This document shows positions 33,868 through 42,656 of a stretch of DNA of 51,181 nt, piece by piece (position 1 is the stretch's first letter; every line of letters starts with the position of its first letter). The position numbers and the translations under genes are program-made. Location of the stretch: assembly GCA_900545655.1 (NCBI GenBank), contig UQZY01000011.1, positions 1-51,181 of the forward strand, written 5' to 3'. The notes beneath the pieces are model-generated. The model saw only the letters and a list, made by a program, of their open reading frames with translations, did not search any database and had not been told where the DNA came from. The DNA is from an uncultured Oscillospiraceae bacterium. GTDB taxonomy: Bacteria > Bacillota > Clostridia > Oscillospirales > Acutalibacteraceae.

Positions 33868-34788
33868 ATGGCTGAAAAAGATTTAAGCTTAAAGGAAAAT
33901 CAGAAACAGGGCATAATCATAAAGGGAATAGGCGGATTCTACTATGTAGAATCCGCTCAGGTGCTTTACGAATGTAAAGCAAGAGGTGTTTTCCGCAAAA
34001 ACGGAATTACTCCGATGTGCGGTGACAGGGTTGTCATAAGCGTCAACGAGGAGGAAAGGGCGGAAAACACCATAGATGAGGTTTTGCCGAGAAAGAATTT
34101 TTTGTTAAGGCCGCCCGTCGCCAACATTGACAGGCTGATAATAGTGGTTGCGGGTGCGGAGCCAAGGCCGAATACGCTGCTTATTGACCGACTGACGGCC
34201 ATTGCCGTAAGTCGGGGAATAGAGCCTGTCATTGTTTTAAACAAAGCCGACCTTGCGGATATCGGCGAGCTTTATTCAACTTATAAAAAAGTCGGCTTTG
34301 AAACCGTTATTGCCTCCGGCAAAACGGGCGAGGGCGTCGGGGAAATAAAAAAATTACTCGAGGGCAAAACCTGTGCCTTCACCGGAAATTCCGGTGTAGG
34401 CAAGTCAACGCTTCTTAACCGGATTGATCCCGACCTTTCAATCAAGACGGCGGAGATAAGTCAAAAGCTCGGAAGAGGAAAGCATACGACAAGAGAGTGT
34501 ACATTGCACAAGCTTGAAGGCGGCTACGTTGCGGATACCCCCGGGTTTGCGAGTCTGGAAATACTCAAAAACGAAGTAATCATGAAGGAGGACCTTCCGG
34601 ATTGCTTCCCTGAATTTCATGAGTATATTGAAAATTGCAGATTTTATCCCAACTGTGCCCATATGGATGACAAGGACTGTGCCGTGCGAACGGCGGTCCT
34701 GGACGGAGAGGTACCGAAAACACGTTATGAGAGCTACCGTACCATGTACAATGAGGTAAAGGATTTAAAAACGTGGCAGTTTAAATAG
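33868..34788 (+). CDS. rsgA: Ribosome small-subunit-dependent GTPase
   Basis: The 306-aa circularly permuted GTPase matures the 30S subunit. An N-terminal OB fold (CGDRVVIS) precedes the permuted G-domain with G4 (VLNKADL) before G1 (GNSGVGKSTLLNRI) and G3 (DTPGF). A C-terminal zinc site has Cys and His in CRFYPNCAHMDDKDC. ATG 33868 is preferred over GTG 33862, which lies in the AGAAAGGTG site. It follows prpC-prkC as in Bacillus; rpe and thiN, present between rsgA and spoVM there, are missing here. Confidence 0.95.
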   Translation: MAEKDLSLKENQKQGIIIKGIGGFYYVESAQVLYECKARGVFRKNGITPMCGDRVVISVNEEERAENTIDEVLPRKNFLLRPPVANIDRLIIVVAGAEPRPNTLLIDRLTAIAVSRGIEPVIVLNKADLADIGELYSTYKKVGFETVIASGKTGEGVGEIKKLLEGKTCAFTGNSGVGKSTLLNRIDPDLSIKTAEISQKLGRGKHTTRECTLHKLEGGYVADTPGFASLEILKNEVIMKEDLPDCFPEFHEYIENCRFYPNCAHMDDKDCAVRTAVLDGEVPKTRYESYRTMYNEVKDLKTWQFK

Positions 34789-34875
34789 GTTTAAACTCAG
34801 ACAACGCCGTGTTTTTGACGCTTACGCATTTTTTTCGGAGATTAATATTACTTTATAAGAACGAGTAACTCAAAC

Positions 34876-34931
34876 ACACCTTTTTGCATAGAATGGCTTA
34901 ATTAAGCCGAAAAGGCTATGCAAAGGGGTGT
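34876..34931 (+). promoter_or_regulatory. Hairpin enclosing the spoVM ribosome binding site
   Basis: ACACCTTTTTGCATAG (34876-34891) pairs along 16 positions with CTATGCAAAGGGGTGT (34916-34931), with two G-T wobbles. Between the arms lies the inner palindrome GGCTTAATTAAGCC (34895-34908). The AAAGGGGTG Shine-Dalgarno sequence of spoVM (34922-34930) is inside the 3' arm, and ATTTTT follows before ATG 34938. It could be a terminator of rsgA read-through, a translation-blocking structure, or both. Confidence 0.7.
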
Positions 34932-34937
34932 ATTTTT

Positions 34938-35012
34938 ATGAAAATAGTTGTTGTACACAGTCCCAGAGGCATAAGGGGGCTTCTTAAAAGAATTTTCGGT
35001 ATTACGGATTAA
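34938..35012 (+). CDS. spoVM: Stage V sporulation protein M (24 aa)
   Basis: The tiny protein begins MKIVVVHSPRGIRGLLKRIF and ends GITD. It shares with Bacillus SpoVM the MK start, Pro9, Gly14, a basic residue at 17 and Gly21, and the amphipathic helix pattern. SpoVM embeds in the outer forespore membrane, senses its positive curvature and anchors the coat ATPase SpoIVA. AAAGGGGTG lies seven bases upstream. Position after rsgA matches the Bacillus prkC-rsgA-spoVM neighbourhood. Residues 11 and 13 (Gly, Arg) differ from the Bacillus Phe and Gly. Its size puts it below most gene-calling limits. Confidence 0.9.
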   Translation: MKIVVVHSPRGIRGLLKRIFGITD

Positions 35013-35081
35013 AGGTATATATCCTTGCTTTGCGACATATAAATTAGTAATAAAATTTTGTTGTCGGAGGAGCATTTAAGA

Positions 35082-36611
35082 ATGGATGAACTTAAACTCA
35101 AGATGCAGAATGTGGCTGTGTATTCCGAAAACGACACCTACAGTATTGAGCAACCCGTTGACTGTGATATTACGCTTCCGGATTACTGCACAGGTATACA
35201 GAGAATTCTGAAGTGTGCGTCAATTCCCGGTATCGCATCCGTGTCGCTTCAGGGGAACGGTATAAAGGCCGAAGGATCGGTTACGGTGAGAATTATATAT
35301 ATCGATGAAAACGAGTCTCTGCAAACCTACGACACGAACGTACCGTTTTCAAAACAAATCGATATGCAGACCACCGAATCCGTTGTTTTTACAAACTGCA
35401 ATGTAAGGTCGGGATATATGAATTCAAGAGCCGTGACCGGAAGGCGAGTGGATGTGCACGGCGCGGTTACTCTTCAGTTTATTTCCGGAGAAAAGCTCGA
35501 GACAGGCATAGTGACATCCGAGCTTCCCGAGGTTATTCAGCGCAAGCCCAAGACTTTAAGAGTTGCAAATTCGGTTGCCGACGCAGGCAGGTTCTTTCAT
35601 GTGACTGAGGTTCAAACGCTTGATAATATGCCGCCGGTATCGTCTGTTGTAAGGACTACGGGATATGCTGTTGTGAATGAAATCAAGGTCATTAAAGATA
35701 AGGCTTTGATAAAGGGAAATCTCATGATTTCAATGTCGTATACATCACCCGGGAAGAACGGGATTTTTCTCTACGAAACAAAGCTTCAACTCAGTCAGAT
35801 AGTTGATGCAACGGGTCTTGACGAGAATGAAATCATAGACACGAGAGTACATATCACGCAGCTCAATGTAATTCCTAAGGCAGATGTATCCGGTGAGTAC
35901 ACACTTCTTGACATAAGCGCAAAGCTTATGGCTGAGATGCATGCCTACAGGGAAATCGAAGTGAACGGTGTAGAGGATGCATACTGTACGGAAAGGCAGG
36001 TGAGCCTCGGTCGAAAAACAGTTCCCATGCTTGAGTTTCTTGAAAAGGTGAGCGAAACATTTTCCGTAACAAAAAAGACGGATATCTCCGTATCCGAAAA
36101 GGAAAGTGTATTAGACGTTTGGTATACGGACTTAAGCTCATCCTACAGATTTGAAAACGGAAAATTCGAGCTTTCGGGCAGCGTCAATGTATGCTTTCTC
36201 ACAGAATCATCCGAGGACGGTTACGGATACTGCGAGCGCGCGGTAGACTTTACTTATGTGAGAGCATTTGAAGCGGAGTCCGTGAATGTATTCTGCACAC
36301 CGGAGATTGTGATTGTCTCTCAAAGAGCGGTGAAAAATACCGACGGCATAATCGAGCTGGATACGGAATTTTCGATAAATGCAAATATTTTTAACAAGCG
36401 CAATACGGAATTTGTTTCGGATATTTCCTTTGCGGAGGGGGAAAACAACAGAGAGTGCGACAGTGCCGCAATAATATATTTTGCGTCAAAGGATGAAAGT
36501 ATATGGGATATTGCGAGGCATTATAACACAACAGTCTCTCTTGTCATGGAGGAAAATGACCTGACCGATGAATTTCTCGTTCAGGATAAGATGTTGCTTA
36601 TTCCGCGATAA
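35082..36611 (+). CDS. SPOCS (DUF3794)/LysM sporulation protein
   Basis: The 509-aa protein starts at ATG 35082 behind GGAGGAG (11 bases). It contains repeated SPOCS/DUF3794 units (CDITLPDYCTGIQRILKCAS near residue 35; a second with IEVNGVEDAYCTERQ; a third after ISVSEKESVLDVWYTD) and a C-terminal LysM domain (about 465-508; DESIWDIARHYNTTVSLVME, MLLIPR). SPOCS-LysM proteins in Clostridia are found in the spore coat or cortex and bind peptidoglycan through LysM. Its place 69 bases after spoVM supports a coat/cortex assembly role. No signal peptide is present, fitting synthesis in the mother cell. Confidence 0.85.
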   Translation: MDELKLKMQNVAVYSENDTYSIEQPVDCDITLPDYCTGIQRILKCASIPGIASVSLQGNGIKAEGSVTVRIIYIDENESLQTYDTNVPFSKQIDMQTTESVVFTNCNVRSGYMNSRAVTGRRVDVHGAVTLQFISGEKLETGIVTSELPEVIQRKPKTLRVANSVADAGRFFHVTEVQTLDNMPPVSSVVRTTGYAVVNEIKVIKDKALIKGNLMISMSYTSPGKNGIFLYETKLQLSQIVDATGLDENEIIDTRVHITQLNVIPKADVSGEYTLLDISAKLMAEMHAYREIEVNGVEDAYCTERQVSLGRKTVPMLEFLEKVSETFSVTKKTDISVSEKESVLDVWYTDLSSSYRFENGKFELSGSVNVCFLTESSEDGYGYCERAVDFTYVRAFEAESVNVFCTPEIVIVSQRAVKNTDGIIELDTEFSINANIFNKRNTEFVSDISFAEGENNRECDSAAIIYFASKDESIWDIARHYNTTVSLVMEENDLTDEFLVQDKMLLIPR

Positions 36612-36625
36612 ATTGGTAGAATGAG

Positions 36626-36660
36626 GCTGTGACCGTATGTGCGGTCACAGCAATTTTTTC
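36626..36660 (+). terminator. Intrinsic terminator after the SPOCS-LysM gene
   Basis: GCTGTGACCG (36626-36635) pairs perfectly with CGGTCACAGC (36642-36651), 6-base loop, followed by AATTTTTTC. Confidence 0.9.
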
Positions 36661-36680
36661 ATCCGGAAAGGAAGTTACGT

Positions 36681-37793
36681 ATGAAAGCAAAGAAGGTGGG
36701 CAAGGTGTTTCTGATTATTCTTGCCGTTATAGTTGCGTTGGCGCTTCTTTTTATTGCAGGCTACAATATCTATCAGAAGATTTCATACAGGGAATTTAAC
36801 AAGGTTTCCGAAAAGGAATTTAAAATTCCCGGACTGTCGGACGGCTTTGTGCCTCAGGGCATAACGTGGGTTGAAAATGACGGTAAGGAGGGTATGTATC
36901 TTGTTTGCGGATATATGTCAGACGGAAGCGCATCGCGTATATATATGACAAACGGAAAGAGCGGAAAAGAGCTCAAACAGAGCTTTGTTTCACTCTTTAC
37001 AAATGACGGTAAGGCGGATCACGCACATGCCGGAGGAATCTCGGTTTTCGGTGACTTTGTGTATATGGCAACGGGACATGAGATAAATGTTTATTCATTA
37101 TCTGAGCTTCTCGGAGCGAAAGAAAAATCGACTGACCTCGTTGACGCTTATGTTGAAAAATCCAGGGATTCCGAATTTACCGGCGTGATAGAGCCTATAG
37201 GGACATTCAATCCTCAGACGGGGCCGGCGTTCGTTCATGTTGAGGACGGTTATCTTTTTGTCGGAGAATTTTACATCGCTGAGGACTATGAGACTCCGGA
37301 AAGTCATCACATGACAACGGACAGCGGTGACTATCAGCAGGCTATAATGACGGTTTACGTGCTCTCAAAGGATGCGGAGCTCGGACTGCTCGAAAAGAGA
37401 CCTGTTGCGGCCTTCTCGATTACGGACAAGGCACAGGGTATGTGCTTCGTAAAGGACGACAAGGGCGAAACAAAGATGCTTATTTCTACCTCTTACAGTG
37501 TTGCTTCCTCTCACATAAAGGTCTATGACAACCCGATGAAGTCGTATTTGTCGTTACTTGCCGGAGTAAAGGACGCCTCTGACGGAACGTTCACAACGGA
37601 CGACGGCGACAAGGTTCCGCTTTTTTACGTTGACAGCGCCCACCTTGAAAAGGACTGGGTGCTTGCACCGATGTCCGAGGAGCTTCTCTACAAGGACGGA
37701 AAAGTGTATATCATGTGCGAGTCGGCATGCAAAAAATATATGTTTGGCAATCTGACCGGCGCACGCAATTGCTACTCGTTCAGACCATACTGA
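36681..37793 (+). CDS. Membrane-anchored or secreted protein of unknown function, propeller-like
   Basis: The 370-aa protein starts at ATG 36681 after AAAGGAAG. An N-terminal hydrophobic segment (VFLIILAVIVALALLFIAGY, preceded by Lys residues) anchors it. The outer part has recurring strand-rich blocks beginning with recognition-like phrases (DGFVPQGITWVENDG, HAGGISVFGDFVYMATG, VHVEDGYLFVGEFY, KAQGMCFVKDD, LYKDGKVYIMCES), the layout of a six-bladed beta-propeller. The C-terminus has two Cys that could form a disulphide. It is a single gene with its own terminator upstream. Function unknown; its place among spore genes is suggestive only. Confidence 0.6.
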   Translation: MKAKKVGKVFLIILAVIVALALLFIAGYNIYQKISYREFNKVSEKEFKIPGLSDGFVPQGITWVENDGKEGMYLVCGYMSDGSASRIYMTNGKSGKELKQSFVSLFTNDGKADHAHAGGISVFGDFVYMATGHEINVYSLSELLGAKEKSTDLVDAYVEKSRDSEFTGVIEPIGTFNPQTGPAFVHVEDGYLFVGEFYIAEDYETPESHHMTTDSGDYQQAIMTVYVLSKDAELGLLEKRPVAAFSITDKAQGMCFVKDDKGETKMLISTSYSVASSHIKVYDNPMKSYLSLLAGVKDASDGTFTTDDGDKVPLFYVDSAHLEKDWVLAPMSEELLYKDGKVYIMCESACKKYMFGNLTGARNCYSFRPY

Positions 37794-37899
37794 TTTCAAA
37801 GAAGTCATATTCTATTTTGAAAAACCGTGTCTGACAGGTACGGTGTGCCTCGGCTTAAACGGTATTTTATAAAAATGACCGAATAGTACAAGTAAAAAA

Positions 37900-37938
37900 C
37901 CTCATAAGATTTATAAAGTAATCTTGTGAGGTGTTTTT
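37900..37938 (+). promoter_or_regulatory. Hairpin enclosing the sigK ribosome binding site
   Basis: CCTCATAAGATT (37900-37911) pairs with AATCTTGTGAGG (37920-37931) with one G-T wobble and an 8-base loop. GAGGTG, the Shine-Dalgarno of sigK, begins in the 3' arm (37928-37933). TGTTTTT then runs straight into ATG 37939, so the element also has the shape of an intrinsic terminator. Confidence 0.7.
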
Positions 37939-38637
37939 ATGTTTATGTCACTTTTTAATCTTCTCGGCTATGTATACTTCTTTGCACTTAAGCTCTCGTC
38001 GGCGGGGTCCTTCCCAAAACCGTTGTCGAAGGCTGAGGAAGCGGAGCTGCTCTCCGTGCTCGGAGACTGCTCTGCCGACGAGAAGGAGCGGCGGGCGGCG
38101 AGGGATGAGCTGATAAGTCACAACCTGCGTCTGGTCGCGCATGTCATAAAAAAGTACTATTCAAGCTACAGCGACCAGGACGACCTTATCAGCATCGGCA
38201 CGATTGGTCTTATAAAAGGAATTAATTCCTACGACCAAAGCAAGGGCACCAAGCTTGCCACATACGCCGCCCGCTGTATCGAGAATGAAATACTCATGTA
38301 CTTTAGGGCGAAGAAAAACAAAGAGCAGTATATTCTTCTCGGAGATCCCATAGACGTAGATCCGGAGGGAAATCCGCTTACTGTTATGGATGTTGTATGC
38401 GATGAAACGAATATCGCCGAGGATGTTGAAAGAAAGGTGAAAACCGAGGAAGCTCTTCGTCTTGTAAGCCTCCTTAAGAACCCGCGTGAGAAGCAGATAA
38501 TCATTTTGAGATACGGGCTTGATAACAAACCTCCGCTCACTCAAAGAGAAGTGGCAAAAAGGCTCGGAATTTCAAGATCCTACGTTTCCAGAATAGAAAA
38601 GAAAGTACTTCTGGAACTGCGCTCGGAATTTGAATGA
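37939..38637 (+). CDS. sigK: RNA polymerase sporulation sigma factor SigK (pro-form)
   Basis: The 232-aa mother-cell late sigma factor is complete and has no skin-element interruption. The hydrophobic pro-sequence (MFMSLFNLLGYVYFFALKLS) precedes PLSKAEEAELL, the usual mature start region, so processing by a SpoIVFB-like protease is expected. Region 2 is typical (HNLRLVAHVIKKYYS, DDLISIGTIGLIKGINSYD, LATYAARCIENEILMYFR). Region 4 has the helix-turn-helix LTQREVAKRLGISRSYVSRI. A hairpin covers the ribosome binding site. The protein directs late coat gene expression. Confidence 0.93.
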   Translation: MFMSLFNLLGYVYFFALKLSSAGSFPKPLSKAEEAELLSVLGDCSADEKERRAARDELISHNLRLVAHVIKKYYSSYSDQDDLISIGTIGLIKGINSYDQSKGTKLATYAARCIENEILMYFRAKKNKEQYILLGDPIDVDPEGNPLTVMDVVCDETNIAEDVERKVKTEEALRLVSLLKNPREKQIIILRYGLDNKPPLTQREVAKRLGISRSYVSRIEKKVLLELRSEFE

Positions 38638-38675
38638 TTTTATACGGATATTTACCAAAAAAGCTATGCATTATA

Positions 38676-38704
38676 TTGATTTTTCCGTGTCATCAGCGTA
38701 TACT
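38676..38704 (+). promoter_or_regulatory. Promoter of the GspE/PilB gene
   Basis: TTGATT (38676-38681), 17-base spacer, TATACT (38699-38704). The start would lie near 38711, giving a leader of about 35 bases to ATG 38745. Confidence 0.65.
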
Positions 38705-38744
38705 ATTCCTTGATTATATTTTATTTTAGCGAGGGACAAGCTAT

Positions 38745-40424
38745 ATGAGAAACATGCCAATCGGTGAGATGCTAAAGGAGTACGGTTATATTACCGACGA
38801 CCAGATAAAACAGGCTCTTGCCATTCAGAAACAGGATAGATCCAAAAAACTCGGTCAGATTCTTGTTGAGCTGGGTTATATCACCGAGAAGGAGGTACTT
38901 GACGCTCTCGGTAAGAGGATGGGCCTTCAGATAATAAGACTCGATAACTTCAAGATTGACACAAGCGCGGTTGCGCGTATTCCGAAGCAACTGGCTGTGA
39001 AGTATAACATGATAGCAATAGCCGAGGATCAGGGTAAACTCACGGTTGCAATGAGCGACCCTCTCAACTTCTATGCGGTTGAGGATGTTCGTCAGACTAC
39101 CGGTATGACGCTTGAGGTTTACCTTGCCGAAACACAGAACATAACAAAGGCTATCGACCTTTACTATGCCGAGGTTTCCGCAAAATCCGCGGCTGCGCAG
39201 GCAAACGTCTCTGTGGATATCCCCACAACACAGGCTGTTCAGGAGCTTGAGGACGCAGACGCCGGTGACGACGTACCTATTGTAAAATTCTTAAACTCAT
39301 TGCTTGTCCACGGTTACACGACTCACGCATCGGATATTCATATCGAGCCTTTTGAAACACAGACGGTTGTTCGTCTCCGTACAGACGGTATGCTTGTTGA
39401 CTACGTAACGCTTGCCGCTTCGGTAAACAAACAGCTTATCGCACGTATCAAGATTATGTCCGGACTTGACATCGCTGAGCGCCGTGTTCCTCAGGACGGT
39501 CACTTCAGACAGATAATTGACGGTTACGACATGAACGTCCGTGTATCTACTCTTCCGACTGTTTACGGAGAGAAGGCCGTTCTTCGTTACCTCGCTACAA
39601 ATACCAAGCTTGACAACATGGGCTCGTACGGAATGAATGAGGAAAACTATCAAAAGATGCAGACTATCCTCAGAAACCCGAACGGTATCATATACATCAC
39701 CGGACCTACAGGTTCAGGTAAAACAACCACTCTTTACATGATTCTTGACACGCTTGCACAGAAGCCCATAAACGTTTCAACCGTTGAGGACCCTGTTGAG
39801 CGTACACTTCCGAGAATTAACCAGACACAGGTGAACGTGCTTGCCGGAATGACATTCGCAGCCGGACTTCGTGCTCTTCTTCGTCAGGACCCCGACGTTA
39901 TCATGGTCGGTGAGACCCGTGACGGTGAAACTGCCGAGATTTCCGTTCGTGCCGCTATTACGGGACACCTTGTTTGTTCTACACTTCATACAAACGACGC
40001 ATTGTCGTCAATCGTACGTCTTGAGGATATGGGCGTTGAGCCGTATCTTGTAGCGAACTCGGTTGTAGGTATCGTTGCTCAGCGACTTATGCGTAAGGTT
40101 TGTCCGAACTGCAAGGAAGAGTATGTTCCGGATTCGGTTGAGTGCGATGCTATGGGCGCTCATCCCGCAAAGGTAGTTCGCGGAAAAGGCTGTCATATGT
40201 GTAACAATACCGGTTATAAAGGACGTATTGCCATTCATGAAATCGTTGTTGTTGACAAGAAAATGAGACGTATGATTGCAGATAAGGTTCCCATGGACGA
40301 CATAACCGCATACGCTGTAAACGTGCAGGGTATGACTACTCTTAAGAATTCGGCGCTGCAGCTTGTTGAAGAGGGCGTAACCACTGTTGAGGAAATGCTT
40401 AAGATTTGTCAGACAGCCGAATAA
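38745..40424 (+). CDS. GspE/PilB-family type II secretion or type IV pilus assembly ATPase
   Basis: The 559-aa hexameric ATPase has an N-terminal MshEN/GspE domain (about 1-150; IGEMLKEYGYITDDQIKQAL, LGQILVELGYITEKEVLDAL), Walker A ITGPTGSGKTTTLYMIL, Asp box TVEDPVERTL, Walker B DPDVIMVGETRDGETAEI, His box GHLVCSTLHTNDALS and the four-cysteine zinc site (CPNCKEEY, CHMCNNTG). Family members power pilin polymerisation or pseudopilus movement. No pilC, pilT, pilin or prepilin peptidase gene is nearby. It appears monocistronic, with its own promoter. Confidence 0.92.
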   Translation: MRNMPIGEMLKEYGYITDDQIKQALAIQKQDRSKKLGQILVELGYITEKEVLDALGKRMGLQIIRLDNFKIDTSAVARIPKQLAVKYNMIAIAEDQGKLTVAMSDPLNFYAVEDVRQTTGMTLEVYLAETQNITKAIDLYYAEVSAKSAAAQANVSVDIPTTQAVQELEDADAGDDVPIVKFLNSLLVHGYTTHASDIHIEPFETQTVVRLRTDGMLVDYVTLAASVNKQLIARIKIMSGLDIAERRVPQDGHFRQIIDGYDMNVRVSTLPTVYGEKAVLRYLATNTKLDNMGSYGMNEENYQKMQTILRNPNGIIYITGPTGSGKTTTLYMILDTLAQKPINVSTVEDPVERTLPRINQTQVNVLAGMTFAAGLRALLRQDPDVIMVGETRDGETAEISVRAAITGHLVCSTLHTNDALSSIVRLEDMGVEPYLVANSVVGIVAQRLMRKVCPNCKEEYVPDSVECDAMGAHPAKVVRGKGCHMCNNTGYKGRIAIHEIVVVDKKMRRMIADKVPMDDITAYAVNVQGMTTLKNSALQLVEEGVTTVEEMLKICQTAE

Positions 40425-40468
40425 AAACTGATTTTTCAGTGTGATATTCTAAGGAGGAAAAGCTTTTT

Positions 40469-42646
40469 ATGGCTCATAAAACAACCGGGAACGGCACTTC
40501 TGCCAAGAAGAAAAAGAAGACCGGTAAGGGGCATCTTTCTTCAGCTGTTGTTTCTGTTCTGATTGTTCTTTTACTTACCTTTCTGATAGTCGGTATCTGT
40601 ATTCTCATTTACATATTTTCTTTTGTAAACGGTGACGTGGCGATAAACCTTGACTCTTATAAAAACAGTCAGGATCAGACGAGTATCGTCTATGCCATGA
40701 ACGAAAACAACGAGCCGTATGAGATTGCAAGGCTTCACGGTGAGGAAAACAGAATATGGGTTGACCTTGAACATATCCCAAAGGATGTTCAGAACGCGTT
40801 TATTTGTCTTGAGGATAAGAGATTTTACAGTCATCCGGGTGTTGACTGGATAAGAACCCTGAAGGCAGTTCTGACGCTCGGTAAGAGCGGCGGAGGGTCA
40901 ACACTCACACAGCAGCTTATAAAGAACCTGACAGAGGAAAATTCCGCAACGGTTTCGCGTAAGTTCAACGAAATTCTCTATGCGCTTAACCTTGAAAAGA
41001 ATTACGATAAGTCGGAGATACTTGAAGCGTATCTTAACACCATATCTCTGGGCTCGGGCTGTTACGGAGTACAGACAGCCGCTCAGAAGTATTTCGGTAA
41101 GGACGTCGAACAGCTCAATGCCGCGGAGGCCGCTGTTATCGCATCAATAACGCAGGCACCCACAAAGTACAATCCGCTTCTTAATCCCGAAAAAAACAAA
41201 GAGAGACAGGAAACCTGTCTTTGGTATATGCATAATCAGAAAAAGCTTTCAGATAAGGACTACAAGGCGGCTCTTGATTACAAGATTGTATTCACGAACT
41301 CCGATGATTATGTACCGTCCGAGAAAACAAAGAAGGCGGTTAAGGAAGATAAAAAAATCAACAGCTACTACGTTGACTTTGTTATCGATTCAGTAATAAA
41401 AGACCTTTCAACTCAGTACGGATACACCGCAAATGAGGCGTGGAGAATGGTCTATTACGGCGGACTCAAGATTTACGCAGCCGTAGACGAAAAGATTCAG
41501 TCCGCTATGGAAGACGTTTACGTTAACCGTAAAGCCTTCATTACGGAAAAGAACAGAACCGAGACCGGAGAAAACGGCACAAAGAAAAAGATTCAGTCCG
41601 CTATGGTAATTATGGACTATGAGGGACGTGTTGTCGGTATTGTCGGCGGCGCGGGCGAGAAGAAAATTAATCGCGGACTTAACAGAGCCACTGATTCCTT
41701 AAGGTCTCCGGGCTCCTCCGTAAAGCCGCTCAGCGTTTACGCTCCGGCGCTTGATACTGGCAAGATTTATTATTCAAAGATGCTTGTGGATTACGGTATT
41801 GTTGTCAACGGCAAGCGTTGGCCCGAAAACTACGGAGGAAGCACAGGCTCTCCGGACAGGATGGTTACGCTGCAGTACGCCGTTGCACAGTCACTTAACA
41901 CGACATCCGCTCGTACTCTTAAGGAGATAGGCCTTGACACATCCATAAAGTATCTTACGGAAAGATTCCATATTTCAACCCTTACTCTTGAGGGTGACGA
42001 CACGGATAAGAACTATTCGTCGCTCGCGGTAGGCGGTATGTCACACGGTGTTACATCTCTTGAGATGTGCGCGGCTTATGCCACGTTCGGAAACGGCGGT
42101 AAGTATTACAAGCCGTACTCTTACTACAAGGTTACAAACTTCTCAGGTGACAGCACGATTCTTGAAAACACTCCGGCACCCGAGCAGGCTGTTTCCGCAG
42201 AAACGGCAACCGTAATGAACAGATTGCTCCAGACCGTTATTACAAGCGGTACAGGTAAGGGCTGCGGAGTGAAGAACTTCTCAACATTTATGAAGACAGG
42301 TACCACGTCGGATTCAAAGGATATGTGGGCTTGCGGCGGTACACCGTACTACTGCGGCGCCGTATGGCTGGGATACGACAAGCAGGAGCAGATCTACGTC
42401 ACGGGAGCTGCTGCAAAAATCTGGGCAGCCGTTATGAATCAGGTTCATTCCGGAATGGCCGAAAAAGATTTTGATTACAGCAAAAAGGTTGTTGCCCGCG
42501 AGTACTGTACGAAGACCGGACTTCTTGCAGGTGACTCCTGCGCGTCTAAGGCAACCGGTTATTATGCAACGAATAAATTACCGGGAACCTGTTCCGGAAA
42601 TTGTTCGGCGTCAGGGTCTTCCGATGAAGAGAAGACAGCTGATTAA
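40469..42646 (+). CDS. Class A penicillin-binding protein (PBP1A-like)
   Basis: The 725-aa bifunctional wall synthase has a Lys-rich cytoplasmic start, one TM (about 28-52) and a GT51 glycosyltransferase (EDKRFYSHPGVDWIRTLKAV with catalytic Glu; GGGSTLTQQLIKNL; YLNTISLGSGCYGVQTAA). The transpeptidase has SxxK in SPGSSVKPLSVY, SxN in SLNTTSARTL and KTGTTSD. The C-terminus carries Cys-Gly/Ser-rich sequence (PGTCSGNCSAS), possibly a disulphide. ATG 40469 follows AAGGAGG. It ends just before a strong terminator. Confidence 0.95.
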   Translation: MAHKTTGNGTSAKKKKKTGKGHLSSAVVSVLIVLLLTFLIVGICILIYIFSFVNGDVAINLDSYKNSQDQTSIVYAMNENNEPYEIARLHGEENRIWVDLEHIPKDVQNAFICLEDKRFYSHPGVDWIRTLKAVLTLGKSGGGSTLTQQLIKNLTEENSATVSRKFNEILYALNLEKNYDKSEILEAYLNTISLGSGCYGVQTAAQKYFGKDVEQLNAAEAAVIASITQAPTKYNPLLNPEKNKERQETCLWYMHNQKKLSDKDYKAALDYKIVFTNSDDYVPSEKTKKAVKEDKKINSYYVDFVIDSVIKDLSTQYGYTANEAWRMVYYGGLKIYAAVDEKIQSAMEDVYVNRKAFITEKNRTETGENGTKKKIQSAMVIMDYEGRVVGIVGGAGEKKINRGLNRATDSLRSPGSSVKPLSVYAPALDTGKIYYSKMLVDYGIVVNGKRWPENYGGSTGSPDRMVTLQYAVAQSLNTTSARTLKEIGLDTSIKYLTERFHISTLTLEGDDTDKNYSSLAVGGMSHGVTSLEMCAAYATFGNGGKYYKPYSYYKVTNFSGDSTILENTPAPEQAVSAETATVMNRLLQTVITSGTGKGCGVKNFSTFMKTGTTSDSKDMWACGGTPYYCGAVWLGYDKQEQIYVTGAAAKIWAAVMNQVHSGMAEKDFDYSKKVVAREYCTKTGLLAGDSCASKATGYYATNKLPGTCSGNCSASGSSDEEKTAD

Positions 42647-42656
42647 TTAAATTTTT

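Noticed and set aside
34866..34894. SigE promoter for spoVM (CATAGAAT resembles a -10 box)
   Set aside because: No acceptable -35 element is found at the right distance, so the match may be chance.
37939..38637. Interruption of sigK by a skin-type element
   Set aside because: The frame is continuous from pro-sequence to region 4.
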